64,000 nucleotides of DNA from JAKQDH01 sp029558835 (GTDB lineage: Bacteria; Planctomycetota; Phycisphaerae; UBA1845), in assembly GCA_035356615.1 (NCBI GenBank), contig DAOQSN010000018.1, positions 1 through 64,000 on the forward strand, written 5' to 3'. Under the pieces are notes generated by a model. That model ran no database searches and had not been told where the DNA came from. It worked only from the letters and a program-made list of their open reading frames with translations. Shown in pieces: positions 24,387 through 33,892 of the stretch. Position numbers and translations under genes: made by a program. How positions within the stretch are numbered: position 1 is the stretch's first letter; each line of letters opens with the position of its first letter.

Positions 24387-26732
24387 ATGAGAAGACCAAC
24401 GGACGAACGGACGGTCGGCGCGGTGCTGCAGGGTACCCGCTCAATCAGCAACCCAACGGGTGGCATGCCCAAGCCGAAGGCGCCGGCATGCTGCGGCACT
24501 GGTGGCGTATCTGACCCGGCGAAGGCATGGCGGCGCTGCGCTTGGCCATGCCACCCCGTGCGCGTGGTTGGTCGGCGGACGCTGTGGCGGGGTCTCGTTA
24601 TACTCGGCGCGTGCTGCGGCTCCGGCCTGGCGGCGGAGCCCAAGACGCCGGCGGAGTACCGAGCACTGGCCGAAGCGGTTGCCCCCGCGCTGGTGCAGGT
24701 GGAGTACACGCTGCAATACGATCAAGGCGAGTTGCCCACCATCGCGGCACCGTACCGGGCGCGCTGGAGCAGCTCTGAATCCGCCTCTTGGGTCGACGCC
24801 GAGACGCTGATGGACGAACAGCGCCCGTTGCAGACGGGGGGGTACTTGGTTGCCCCCACCGTGGTGGTGGCGCCGGACTACGTGATTCACCCGCGCTTCG
24901 TGCGGCGCACAGAGGTCCGTTTCGGCGACCGGACGGTCATCGCGCGCCCGAGCGCCTACGCCGTCCAACAGGCGGCCACGTTCCTTCAGTTGGAGCAACC
25001 CCTGCCGGGCAGCAGGCCGCTGGAGTTTCAAACCAGCGGGCAGCCGCCCTACCACGGCGTCACCTACGGCGTGGAGCAGGCAACGTGGACCACGCGGGTG
25101 GGGCCGCTAAGTCCACTGGTCATGTTGCCCGCCGGCACGTGCGGGCATGTGCCGATCAACTCCTTCGGCATTGTGGCCGACGCGGCCGGCGCGCCCGTCG
25201 GGCTGGCGATGACCAGTGAACTGCCGCTTGATGACGCCTGGAAGGGCTCGCCGCTGGGTTGGCCGAAGGTGGACGCGGAGACCATGACCGCGCTGCTGAC
25301 CGACCTGGAGCGGCAGCAGGCGGCCGGCCTGGTCCGCGCGACCCTGAACTTCCGCAGCCCGCAGACCGACGCCGGCAGCCGTTTCCGCTTCGGCACCAGC
25401 GAGGACGACAGCGTATCGGAGAAGAACGTCACCGGCATCGTGTTCGCGCCGCACGAGGTACTGGTGCTGGCCAAGTTGGGCCCCCGCCTTACCGCCCGCC
25501 TCGAGCGGATCACCCTGCATCCCGCCGATGCGGAGCCGGTGGCCGCCGAGTTCGTCCACAGTCTAACGCACTACGGCGCTTTCGTGGCCCGCACGACGGA
25601 GCCCTTGCCACGCGTCGTGACGTTCAGCGACCGCCCGGTCATGGACCATCGCAACGAGCTGCTGCTGGCGGCCGAAGTGCGCCAACTCGAGGGCAAGCGG
25701 GTGGCCTACTTCTGGCGCCAACGCTTCTATGATTACCAGTTGGGCTGGCGCGGGTACGTGTACCCGGACATTCCCATTCTGGTGGAGAACATCTTCCTGT
25801 TTGATCGGGACGGACGCCTGGTGGCCTTCCCGGTTGGGCGTCGCGTGCGGGTGCCCTCCGAGTACTCCTGGGACCAGGAGGAGGTCCGTCTGACCGCCGT
25901 GGGTCAGATGCGCGGCGTGCTGACGACGCCGGGCGCGGACGATCTGGACGTCAGCAACACCCCGGTGGCCGAGGGGCAGGAGAACCGCCTTGCCTGGCTG
26001 GGCGTTGAGCTCCAGGCGCTCACTCCGGAGCTGGCGCGGGCGAACGGCGTGTCCGACCTGACGCAGGATGGTACCACGGGGGCGTTGGTGACGTACGTCT
26101 ACCCCGGTTCGCCCGCGGCCGAGGCAGGGGTGCAGACGGGGTCCGTCCTGCTGCGGCTGCGCGTGGAAGGTGAGACCAAACCGCTGGCGGTCAACATCGA
26201 AGACGATGAGTCTCCCTTTGCTGACTTCCCGTGGGACGAACTGGAGAACGTCCCCGCGCGGTATCTTTCGGAACTGCCGCCACCGTGGCCCTCGGTGAAC
26301 AACAGTTTCACACGCGCCTTGACGGACTTGGGGCTGGGGACGCGGTATCACGCGGAGTTCTTCCGCGCGGGCGAAGCGCTCACGAAGGAATTCACGGTCA
26401 AGCAGGGACCGCCGCACTTCGAGGCGGCCCCGCGCCATACGGCCGAGGAACTCGGCGTCACGGTCCGCGACCTGACCTATGAGGTCCGCCGCTTCTTCCA
26501 CAAGCAGGACGATGACCCGGGCGTGATCGTGTCCAAGATCGAGCCGGGCAGCAAGGGGGCGGTCGCGGGTCTGAAGCCCTACGAGATCATCACCAAGGTC
26601 AACGACACACCGGTGGCCAACGTGGCGGAGTTCCAGCGCCTGCTGGCCGGCCAATCCGAACTGCGCCTGTCGGTCACGCGGATGACGCGCGAGCGACTGG
26701 TGCGCATCAAGCTGGCCGCGGACAAGGGTTGA
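24387..26732 (+). CDS. PDZ protein with degenerate HtrA-like domain; repeat inserted in leader
   Basis: The 781-residue product is the second gene of the PDZ pair. The ATG at 24387 has GAGGT 6 bases upstream. Residues 25-57 are encoded by a family A repeat (24458-24556); the real signal peptide (LWRGLVILGACCGSGLAA) follows it. An in-frame GTG at 24558 would skip the repeat but has no ribosome site. The next region resembles a trypsin-like fold (TGGYLVAPTVVVAPDYVIH, FGIVADAAGAPVG) with no clear Ser-His-Asp triad. PDZ domains follow at about 535-610 and 685-760. It is probably a non-catalytic HtrA paralogue or adaptor. Confidence 0.8.
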   Translation: MRRPTDERTVGAVLQGTRSISNPTGGMPKPKAPACCGTGGVSDPAKAWRRCAWPCHPVRVVGRRTLWRGLVILGACCGSGLAAEPKTPAEYRALAEAVAPALVQVEYTLQYDQGELPTIAAPYRARWSSSESASWVDAETLMDEQRPLQTGGYLVAPTVVVAPDYVIHPRFVRRTEVRFGDRTVIARPSAYAVQQAATFLQLEQPLPGSRPLEFQTSGQPPYHGVTYGVEQATWTTRVGPLSPLVMLPAGTCGHVPINSFGIVADAAGAPVGLAMTSELPLDDAWKGSPLGWPKVDAETMTALLTDLERQQAAGLVRATLNFRSPQTDAGSRFRFGTSEDDSVSEKNVTGIVFAPHEVLVLAKLGPRLTARLERITLHPADAEPVAAEFVHSLTHYGAFVARTTEPLPRVVTFSDRPVMDHRNELLLAAEVRQLEGKRVAYFWRQRFYDYQLGWRGYVYPDIPILVENIFLFDRDGRLVAFPVGRRVRVPSEYSWDQEEVRLTAVGQMRGVLTTPGADDLDVSNTPVAEGQENRLAWLGVELQALTPELARANGVSDLTQDGTTGALVTYVYPGSPAAEAGVQTGSVLLRLRVEGETKPLAVNIEDDESPFADFPWDELENVPARYLSELPPPWPSVNNSFTRALTDLGLGTRYHAEFFRAGEALTKEFTVKQGPPHFEAAPRHTAEELGVTVRDLTYEVRRFFHKQDDDPGVIVSKIEPGSKGAVAGLKPYEIITKVNDTPVANVAEFQRLLAGQSELRLSVTRMTRERLVRIKLAADKG
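24458..24556. repeat. Family A repeat inside a coding region
   Basis: This 99-base copy has the standard arms (GGGTGGCATGCCCAAG... and ...CTTGGCCATGCCACCC) and is a multiple of three. It keeps the surrounding frame open without stops, adding 33 residues (GGMPKPKAPAC to AWRRCAWPCHP) ahead of the signal peptide. Confidence 0.85.
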
Positions 26733-26759
26733 GTGGTCCGTACACCTGGAGAACGCCCC

Positions 26760-29252
26760 ATGCGGACGTGGCGTCAGTGTTGGCAGTTCGGTTTGGTCGT
26801 ATTGGCCGGCATGGTTGTGGCCGCGCGCGGCGCGGGAGCGGAGGAGCCCATGCGGATCTTCAGGACAGAGGTACCGGCGCCGGGCACTGGGCTGGCGGGG
26901 TACAGCGCAAACCGCCCGCCGCTGGCGCCCAGTCCGCTCCTCAAGCTGCCCATCGGCGCGATCGAGCCGCGCGGCTGGCTGCGCACGCAGTTGGAACTTC
27001 AGCGCGACGGCTTCGTCGGGCATCTGGCGGAGGTAAGCGAGTTCTGCCGCGAAGGTGGCGGCTGGTTGCAGCCGGACCAGCCCGGCTGGGAAGAGGTACC
27101 GTACTGGCTGAAGGGGTTCGGCGACTTGGGCTACGTCCTGAACGACGCTCGTATCATCGCCGAAACTAAGAAGTGGATCGACGCCCTGCTCGCCAGCCAG
27201 GATGCCGACGGCTACTTCGGGCCGCGCGCGAACAAAGAGGCCCGCGACGGCTGGCCGAACATGATCATGATGTACGTGCTGCGCTCGCGGTATGAAGCCA
27301 CCGGCGATGAGCGCATCCTGCCCGCCCTGACCCGCTACCTGCGTTATCGCCACAGTCTGCCCGAGCAGGACCTGTACCCGTTCCCGTGGGGCGAGGGCAA
27401 GTACTGCGCCCAGTGGTGGCAGCACGTGCGGGCGGGCGACGAACTGGACAGTGTCTACTGGCTGTACAACCGCACCGGCGAGCCCTGGCTGCTGGAACTG
27501 GGCGAGCGCATCAGCAAGCGCTGGGCCGACTGGAGCACCGGAATACAGAGTTGGCACGGCGTCAACATCTGCCAGGGGTTCCGCAGTCCGGCCATCTATT
27601 ATCAGCAGTCCAAAGACACCGACCTGCTGCAGGCCGTCCGGCGAAACTACGAGACGGTGTACCGGGAATACGGCCAGGTGCCCGGCGGGATGTTCGGGGC
27701 CGACGAGAACTGCCGCGAAGGCTACACCGGCCCGCGCCAGGCGGCCGAGACCTGCTCGATGGTCGAGATGATGCACTCTCTACAGTTGCTCCTCAAGATC
27801 AGCGGGCAGCCGGACTGGGCGGACAGGTGCGAGGACGTGGCCTTCAACTCCCTGCCGGCCGGCATGACGCCCGATCTGAAGGGACTGCACTACCTGACGG
27901 CCCCCAACCTGGTGCAGCTCGACCAGGGCACCAAGTCGCCGGGCTTGCAGAACGGCGGGAACATGCTGGCCTACGATCCGCACTCGTACCGCTGCTGCCA
28001 GCACAACGTGGCCATGGGTTGGCCGTACTTCGCGGAGCATCTGTGGTGCGCGACGCCCGACGGCGGGCTGGCGGCCGTGTTCTACGCGGCCAGCGCCGTG
28101 CGGACCCGCGTCGCCGGCGACCAGGAAGTAGCCATCGTGGAGACCACCGACTACCCCTTCGACGAGCGGATCAGCTTCAAGCTGACCACGTCCCGCCCGA
28201 CGCGGTTTCCACTGTACCTGCGCATCCCGGCCTGGTGCGCCCAGGCCCGGCTGAGCATCAACGGTGCGGACCAGGAGTTCCGCAGCCGAGTGGGCAGTTA
28301 CACGGCGGTCGAGCGCGAGTGGAAGGACGGCGACGAAGTCGTGCTGACGTTGCCTATGGAGGTGCAGGTGCGCACCTGGCCGGCCAACCACGACTGCGTA
28401 TCCATCGAGCGTGGGCCACTGACCTACTCGCTCAAGATCGGCGAGCGGTGGGCACGCTACGGCGAGAGCGAGCGCTGGCCGGCGTTCGAGGTGTTCCCCA
28501 CCACCCCCTGGAACTACGGACTGCTGCTCGATGCCAAGGCACCGGCCGCCGCCTTCCGCGTGCGGAAGAAGACCGGCCCCCTGGCCGCCCAGCCGTTCAC
28601 ACCGGAGGCAGCGCCGATCGAACTGACCGCCCCGGCCCGGCGCATCGACGCCTGGCAACTGGACCACCTGGGATTGGTCGGCGAGCTGCAACCGAGCCCG
28701 GCCAAGGTGGACAACGGGCCGCCCGAGACGGTGACGCTCATCCCGATGGGCTGCGCGCGGCTGAGGGTATCGGCGTTTCCCACGGTCAGCACGGCCGCCG
28801 ACGCGCATGTCTGGTCGCCACCGCCGCCCGTGCCGCACCAGGCATCGCACATCCACGATGACCTGCTGGCGCTCAGCGACGGCACCTGGCCGAAGAGCTC
28901 GAACGATCACGGCATCCCGCGTTTCACGTGGTGGCCGCACAAGGGCACGACGGAGTGGGTGACCGTTCGCTTCGACCAGCCGCAAACCGTCAGCGAGACG
29001 CATGTGTACTGGTTCGACGACACGGGGCAGGGATATTGTCGCGTGCCTGCGTCCTGGCGGATTCTCTGGAAGAAGGGCGAGGCGTGGCAGGAGGTCAGCG
29101 GCGCGTCGGGCGGCGGTGTCGAGCGGGATCGGTTCAATGCCCTGAAGTTCGACCCGGTCGAGACGGCGGAGCTGAAGCTCGAGGTGAAACTGCAAGAGGG
29201 CTTCTCCGGCGGCATCCTCGAATGGGTCGTGGGGCCGTGGACGCCGAAGTAG
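26760..29252 (+). CDS. GH127-type glycosidase (DUF1680) with C-terminal discoidin-like domain
   Basis: The start at 26760 has GGAGAA 6 bases upstream. The 830-residue exported protein (signal about 9-26) matches the DUF1680/GH127 family, typically beta-L-arabinofuranosidases. The Zn-thiolate active site is visible: E330 and C332 (AAETCSM), C412 and C413 (YRCCQHN). The (alpha/alpha)6 barrel is followed by beta-sandwich parts (about 430-600). A C-terminal region from about 695 resembles an F5/8-type carbohydrate-binding domain (TEWVTVRFDQPQTVSETHVY). It probably removes arabinofuranose or similar sugars from plant or algal polysaccharides outside the cytoplasm. It follows the PDZ gene by 27 bases. 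Confidence 0.9.
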   Translation: MRTWRQCWQFGLVVLAGMVVAARGAGAEEPMRIFRTEVPAPGTGLAGYSANRPPLAPSPLLKLPIGAIEPRGWLRTQLELQRDGFVGHLAEVSEFCREGGGWLQPDQPGWEEVPYWLKGFGDLGYVLNDARIIAETKKWIDALLASQDADGYFGPRANKEARDGWPNMIMMYVLRSRYEATGDERILPALTRYLRYRHSLPEQDLYPFPWGEGKYCAQWWQHVRAGDELDSVYWLYNRTGEPWLLELGERISKRWADWSTGIQSWHGVNICQGFRSPAIYYQQSKDTDLLQAVRRNYETVYREYGQVPGGMFGADENCREGYTGPRQAAETCSMVEMMHSLQLLLKISGQPDWADRCEDVAFNSLPAGMTPDLKGLHYLTAPNLVQLDQGTKSPGLQNGGNMLAYDPHSYRCCQHNVAMGWPYFAEHLWCATPDGGLAAVFYAASAVRTRVAGDQEVAIVETTDYPFDERISFKLTTSRPTRFPLYLRIPAWCAQARLSINGADQEFRSRVGSYTAVEREWKDGDEVVLTLPMEVQVRTWPANHDCVSIERGPLTYSLKIGERWARYGESERWPAFEVFPTTPWNYGLLLDAKAPAAAFRVRKKTGPLAAQPFTPEAAPIELTAPARRIDAWQLDHLGLVGELQPSPAKVDNGPPETVTLIPMGCARLRVSAFPTVSTAADAHVWSPPPPVPHQASHIHDDLLALSDGTWPKSSNDHGIPRFTWWPHKGTTEWVTVRFDQPQTVSETHVYWFDDTGQGYCRVPASWRILWKKGEAWQEVSGASGGGVERDRFNALKFDPVETAELKLEVKLQEGFSGGILEWVVGPWTPK

Positions 29253-29324
29253 TACGCAGGGCCCGCAAGTTGACGGCCGGGCACCGTGTTTCTATATAGG
29301 AGCACGCGGACGAAGAAACCCCGA

Positions 29325-29420
29325 GGGTGGCATGCCCAAGCCGAAGGCGCCGGCATGCGGGGATGGCCACCACGCGCCCCGGGGGAGAGCATGGCGGCGC
29401 TGCGCTTGGCCATGCCACCC
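29325..29420. repeat. Family A repeat
   Basis: A full 96-base copy with both arms and its own central sequence. It fills most of the 238-base gap between the GH127-type gene and the isochorismatase gene. Confidence 0.85.
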
Positions 29421-29490
29421 TGCTTGGTCAATCGGTTTCCGCCTTGCTTGGAGCTGCATAGACTCCGAAGGCTGGGGAGGACGATTCACG

Positions 29491-30075
29491 ATGCTGCGAC
29501 CGGACAAGCTTGAGATCGACCGCGCGATGGTGCTGGAGATCGACCTGCAGGACAAGCTCCTGCCGTTCATCCGCCACCGGCAGGACGTGCTCGCCCAGAG
29601 CCGCAAGCTCATCGACGGAGCGAAGGTCTTCGGCCTGCCCGTGCTGGCGACCGAACAGTATCCGCACGGCCTCGGCACCACGGACGCCGGCATACGGGCC
29701 GGCCTGGACGCGGCCGGGGCGACCATCATGTCGAAGATGACCTTCAGCTCGCTGGCGGAGCCGGCCGTGCGGAAGGCAGTCGACGGCCTGGATCGGCCCC
29801 AGGTCATCGTGCTGGGTATCGAGACGCACGTCTGCGTACAACAGACGGTGCTGGACCTGCGCGTGCTGGATTACCAGGTGTACGTCTGCGCCGACGCCGT
29901 CGGTTCGCGGGCGAAGATCGACTACCGGCAGGCGCTGCGGCGCATGCAGCAGGCCGGCGCGTTCATCACTACCGTGGAGAGCGTGCTCTTCGAGCTGTGC
30001 CATCGGTGTGACACACCGCAGTTCAAGGCCCTGCTGCCGGTCGTGAAGGCCACCCCGCCCAGCGGAATGGAATAG
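29491..30075 (+). CDS. Isochorismatase-family hydrolase
   Basis: The start at 29491 is set by GGGGAGG about 10 bases upstream. The 194-residue product has the cysteine-hydrolase fold with the Asp (LEIDLQDKL), Lys (SKMTFSS) and nucleophilic Cys (IETHVCVQQT) of the family, plus the cis-peptide-like V-L-G-I-E-T turn. Relatives hydrolyse nicotinamide, ureidoacrylate or other amides. The short form, with a C-terminal FELCHRCDTPQFKALLPVVK, resembles the YcaC/hydrolase subgroup of unknown substrate. It stands alone, between a family A and a family B repeat. Confidence 0.88.
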   Translation: MLRPDKLEIDRAMVLEIDLQDKLLPFIRHRQDVLAQSRKLIDGAKVFGLPVLATEQYPHGLGTTDAGIRAGLDAAGATIMSKMTFSSLAEPAVRKAVDGLDRPQVIVLGIETHVCVQQTVLDLRVLDYQVYVCADAVGSRAKIDYRQALRRMQQAGAFITTVESVLFELCHRCDTPQFKALLPVVKATPPSGME

Positions 30076-30354
30076 CGCCCCCCGGAGAAACGGCCAGCGC
30101 GCTCGATGGAGCCGTCCCGGCACGAGGGGGCGGGGGGGGAATAGCGAAGTGCGAATGAAGGCATGCCGATCCGAATTGGCGCGGCGCTGGTCAGGATGCG
30201 GGACTGACGGGCCGGCAACTGCGTCGCTGTGGGCTGCGGGGGTCTTTGTCGTTTGCGAGGTTGCGACACGTTCCCCTCCCTGGCGGCCAGGAGTGGAGTA
30301 AGCGCGGAGTCGCGGCAGGGTGCCCCCTCACCCTGCCCTCTCCCCCCAGGGGGA

Positions 30355-30496
30355 GTACGTGTTTAGCGTCTTCAGCGTTGTGGGTGCCATGCTTTCCCGC
30401 GACCGCGGTCGCGGGTAAGCATGCCTCTGCGGACGCGGCACATGCCCACCCCCGCCTGCGGCGGGTGAGGGCATGGCACCCACGCTGAACCGGTAC
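30355..30496. repeat. Family B repeat
   Basis: This 142-base element starts GTACGTGTTTAGCGT and ends ACGCTGAACCGGTAC; the two 15-base ends are inverted repeats with 12 matches. Inside are a second inverted pair (GGGTGCCATGC/GCATGGCACCC) and the perfect palindrome CCCGCGACCGCGGTCGCGGG. It accounts for a third of the 465-base gap 30076-30540. Confidence 0.8.
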
Positions 30497-30540
30497 AAGG
30501 GGGAGAGCGGATCTATTAGCCACTGCGCATGGGCACACCG

Positions 30541-30810
30541 ATGGTGCGAGTCGTGCATTCCGACGACGATTGGGGTGACGATGCCGACGACGTCTCCGAC
30601 GCCGACCTCGCGGCGGCCGACGACGACTCCGCCGACGATGCATTCGTCTGCCCCGCCTGCCACGGCCCCGTGCACGAGGAGACGGTCAAGTGCCCGCACT
30701 GTGGCGACTGGATCACGCCGGTCGAGCGCTCCGCCTCCCGCCGCGGCACGGTCATACTCATCATCGTCGTGCTGATGGTGATCCTGGCGCTGGCCTGGGT
30801 GCTGCACTGA
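30541..30810 (+). CDS. Small zinc-ribbon membrane protein
   Basis: The 89-residue product has an acidic N-terminal tail (about 8-34, Asp-rich), a C4 zinc ribbon (CPACHGPV, then CPHCGDW) and one C-terminal transmembrane helix (GTVILIIVVLMVILALAWVL). An upstream ATG at 30529 adds four residues. Tail-anchored zinc-ribbon proteins of this kind are common in planctomycetes; no function can be assigned. Confidence 0.7.
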   Translation: MVRVVHSDDDWGDDADDVSDADLAAADDDSADDAFVCPACHGPVHEETVKCPHCGDWITPVERSASRRGTVILIIVVLMVILALAWVLH

Positions 30811-30938
30811 CACACTGACTCAACCCAGCATCCCAGGCAACTTGCCCACTTGTCCCCGCGCGGAAGCGTCACCACTGGTACCCGTCGCCGGGTGGATACC
30901 TCTCCCTGGGGCAATTGCCCGGGATCGACCAGACAACA

Positions 30939-32069
30939 TCACGCAAACCGATACAAAGTCAGCTTGTCCAGCGGTCTTACGACTCGCGACATGAATTCGC
31001 GCGCGTGCATCTCGTTGGTGATCATGACCACCTGGTCCTTTATCATGCACGCCTGAAAGACCACACGGATGTCCTCAGCGTGTGGGTGTGGGTGCAACGG
31101 GTCAACGAAGAAGATCACAACGTGGCACTTGTCATGGAGAATCTCCGTTGCAATCTCGATATCGCCGCCTTTGGGACCGGAGTGATACCGGTAGACCTTC
31201 TCGTCAATCTTCCGAGAAGTCGCGGCCGCAACCTCGCGTCCCGTGGTGCCAGTCGCAAGGATGGTGCCGAACTTCTTCAGTTCTGCCTCGTGGTCGATCG
31301 CAAACTCAATCATTCTTGCTTTCATTTCGTCATGTGCGATGAGTGCGACAGTCAGATCTCCGAAATCCATGCCGTTCGCCACGGCGGCCACCGTCGCGGG
31401 GGCAGCCTTTCCTCGTCTCGGCACGAGGTAGGTTGCAGGTTTGAAGGGTATAGGTGGTATGGGCTGTAGGCCCTGGGTACTGCCTGCGCCCTTTCGCCGC
31501 GCCAACCGACCGCTGGCGTTTTGAAGATCGGGGCGCAGAATGAGAGCTGGCGGAGCACTGCGTTTGTTTCTGTTCGCGTCACTTTGCGCCTCGGTGTCAA
31601 ACCAAGTGAGGATCGAGCCGCGGTTCATCAGTCGCTTCACATGCCACTGGTCGGCAAGACGCATGAGAGCCATATTCTCTGGGCGGAGCCAGTGCATTTC
31701 CTCGGGTCCGAATATGGGCCAGACAATGCTGCACTGCTGTTGGGTTATGAGGTACGACAGGACCACGACGCCGCCGGCTGCCGTCTCGGGGAGTCTTGTC
31801 ACCCCACACCGGCCACGCAACCATGTCGCTACGCTCTTGTCCAGCGGGCGCACCGCTGGCTTGGCTGCGCCCAGAAACACTCGGTCATAGGTGCCTCCAG
31901 TGAAGAGGAAATGATACTCCGTCAACTTGGCGTTGTCATTGCGGGTAGCGAGATAAGTGAGCAGCGAAACCAAAGCGTTGTTGGCCTTCGTGGAGTCGCG
32001 GCTAGCTAGAACCCCGATGAGCGTCCTGGGCCCGGGTGGCAGGCCTGCGCCGGAAGCCTTAAGTGCCAT
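30939..32069 (-). CDS. Tandem methylglyoxal-synthase-fold protein
   Basis: The start at 32069 has AAAGGA 7 bases upstream. The C-terminal half (about 240-360 of 376) closely follows methylglyoxal synthase: ALIAHDEMKARM, ILATGTTGREV, HSGPKGGDIEIA, IFFVDPLHPHPH. The phosphate-binding ATGTTG and the SGP-GGD and DPL-PH motifs with the catalytic Asp are present. MgsA converts dihydroxyacetone phosphate to methylglyoxal. The N-terminal half (about 15-150) looks like a degenerate second copy: LASRDSTKANN in place of the HD-K motif, FLFTGGTYDRV in place of ATGTTG, and an aligned GGVV...WPIFGPEEMHW stretch. A linker (about 155-230) joins them. The gene is lower in GC than its neighbours, suggesting transfer. 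A nucleotide- or phosphate-sensing role is possible; enzyme activity is not assured. Confidence 0.72.
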   Translation of the reverse strand: MALKASGAGLPPGPRTLIGVLASRDSTKANNALVSLLTYLATRNDNAKLTEYHFLFTGGTYDRVFLGAAKPAVRPLDKSVATWLRGRCGVTRLPETAAGGVVVLSYLITQQQCSIVWPIFGPEEMHWLRPENMALMRLADQWHVKRLMNRGSILTWFDTEAQSDANRNKRSAPPALILRPDLQNASGRLARRKGAGSTQGLQPIPPIPFKPATYLVPRRGKAAPATVAAVANGMDFGDLTVALIAHDEMKARMIEFAIDHEAELKKFGTILATGTTGREVAAATSRKIDEKVYRYHSGPKGGDIEIATEILHDKCHVVIFFVDPLHPHPHAEDIRVVFQACMIKDQVVMITNEMHAREFMSRVVRPLDKLTLYRFA

Positions 32070-32368
32070 GGACTCGTCCTTTCTTGGCGACGATGTGGAC
32101 TAGTCGCCTCTCTGAAGGAAAGAAGGGGACGCGGCCGCCACGCCGAGCGACCGAATCACGTGCGGTCGCGCTCAGGGGCGTACACTTCAAAGGGCTACAG
32201 TATCTCCTCACCGCTCCGTCTGTCAATGCCCCCGTGCGCTGATCCGTCCAGGGGGTACCCGCGCCGCGTGAATTCGATCTTCATGTGCGAGGAGCGGACT
32301 GACCAAGCTGTTGCGCGTGCACGCAGCGTCCCAGCGAAACCACTGACAAGGCGTGCCGGCAACCCAGA
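32070..32368. other. Intergenic region upstream of the MGS-fold gene
   Basis: This 299-base gap between two minus-strand genes should contain the promoter of the MGS-fold gene near 32070-32200. No repeat family member and no convincing gene were seen. Confidence 0.5.
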
Positions 32369-33727
32369 CTACGCCTTCGTGAAGGCATTCTCGAACTCGG
32401 CGAAGTCGCCCAGGTCCACGTCGGCGTCCGTATCGAGGTTGGCCGCGTCGAATACGTCGGGGGCGCAGCCCGGTGGCGGCGTGGTCACCTCCGGCCCGCT
32501 CATGCAGTCCACGAAGAGCGCGAAGTCATCTATGTCCACGTCACCGTCGTCGTCCAGGTCACCCGGTACCGGCGGCGGCGCCCACGTGGCGATCGAACGC
32601 GGCGAGATGCCGCTGGTGCTCAGCAGCGCACCGTTCTGTGTCAGCGCGCCGCCGGCGCCGATCGTAAACGAGTAAACGCCGGTCGGACCATCGGAGTTGT
32701 CCGTCACAAACAGCAGATCGTCCAGCACGCGCACGTCGCCCAGCGTACCCTGCATACCCACGTCAAAGCTGTGCCCGGTGTCGGTGAGCGCACCCGTTAA
32801 GGGATTGACCGCCAGTACCCGCACCGTCGCGTCCGTGCCGTGCCCGACGATGCAATACCCGTTGTCGCCGCTGACGAACACGTTCGACGGTGATTGACCG
32901 GGCGAGTAGAACGGGCTGCCCGACATCGCGGTCAACGTACCATCGGGGTTGACCGTCATGCCGATCACGTCGTGTCCCGTGCCGCTGATGCCGCCCGCGG
33001 CGTAGAGCTTGGTGCCGTCCGGACTGACCGTCACTTCCAGCGGGAACGGCGTGCCCGACGGTTCCACGTCAATCTGCGTTAGACTCGCACCGGGGCCCAC
33101 CGCAAAAGCGTACACCTGCCTGGGCGTGGACGAGTTGCTCGCGTACAGATACTGCCCGGTCGGATGCAGCGCCAGGTAACCCCCGCTGGTCCCGACGCTG
33201 ACGGCATGGCTGAACGTCAGCGACGGCCCGCCCGGGTGGAACACGTACACCGCTACCTGGTCCGGGCTGGGCCCTGTGCGCAGCACGGCCAGGTGCTGAT
33301 GGTCGAGCCACTGCACGTCCAGCGGCCCGTCCTGTCCCACCGGCAGCGTCAACTGCACCACGAGTGTCAGACTGGCGTCGGTTTCCACGCGCAGGATGCT
33401 CAAGCCGTCCAGATCCCCGGCCGGGTGGGTCAGGGCCAGGTACGCCCCGTCCGGGGTCAGCGAAATCTCGTAGGCGTTGCAGTATGGGCAGGGAACCGTC
33501 AGGCTGGGACGCGTCCCCGTTACCACCACATCCACGAACTCCAGACTGCCATTGGGGTTGATCACGAACGACGAGACGCTTCCTTCCAGGTTCCCATTGT
33601 TGCAGACGAAGACGGCGGGCGTACTCGCCTGCCCGTAAACCGCGCCGGCGATCAGCGCCAACGCCGCCACCGTGATCACAGTCACTGCGGACTGCGACAG
33701 CGACGATTTCCGCGAACGGGACGACAT
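32369..33727 (-). CDS. Exported beta-propeller protein with dockerin-like tag
   Basis: The ATG at 33727 has GGAGGAGGG 7 bases upstream. The 452-residue product has a signal peptide (about 14-32, ending AVYGQ). A run of propeller blades follows, with phrases such as VSSFVINPNGSLEFVDVV, ISLTPDGAYLALTHPAGD and VTVSPDGTKLYAAGG, as in YncE/lactonase-like seven-bladed propellers. The C-terminus has two Asp-rich loops (GDLDDDGDVDIDDFALF, NLDTDADVDLGDFAEF), the same tag type as in the protease and sialidase-like proteins here. The lactonase catalytic residues cannot be confirmed. It is probably a surface or periplasmic binding protein. Confidence 0.82.
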   Translation of the reverse strand: MSSRSRKSSLSQSAVTVITVAALALIAGAVYGQASTPAVFVCNNGNLEGSVSSFVINPNGSLEFVDVVVTGTRPSLTVPCPYCNAYEISLTPDGAYLALTHPAGDLDGLSILRVETDASLTLVVQLTLPVGQDGPLDVQWLDHQHLAVLRTGPSPDQVAVYVFHPGGPSLTFSHAVSVGTSGGYLALHPTGQYLYASNSSTPRQVYAFAVGPGASLTQIDVEPSGTPFPLEVTVSPDGTKLYAAGGISGTGHDVIGMTVNPDGTLTAMSGSPFYSPGQSPSNVFVSGDNGYCIVGHGTDATVRVLAVNPLTGALTDTGHSFDVGMQGTLGDVRVLDDLLFVTDNSDGPTGVYSFTIGAGGALTQNGALLSTSGISPRSIATWAPPPVPGDLDDDGDVDIDDFALFVDCMSGPEVTTPPPGCAPDVFDAANLDTDADVDLGDFAEFENAFTKA

Positions 33728-33892
33728 GATTGGGCCCTCCTCCGAGTGGATGCATGCTGACGTTGGGGGCATGCCCACGGGTGCAGGCACGCCAGACCCT
33801 CAGCATAGCGAAAACAAGACTCCGAAGTCAAGCGGCTCCGTTCGTCTGGCAGCGTGGCCGGCGCCCGCACGTGTTGAGCGCGCCCGACGCCG

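Noticed and set aside
25563..27776. Minus-strand 737-residue frame
   Set aside because: It is antisense to the PDZ and GH127-type genes, which have clear domains and ribosome sites.
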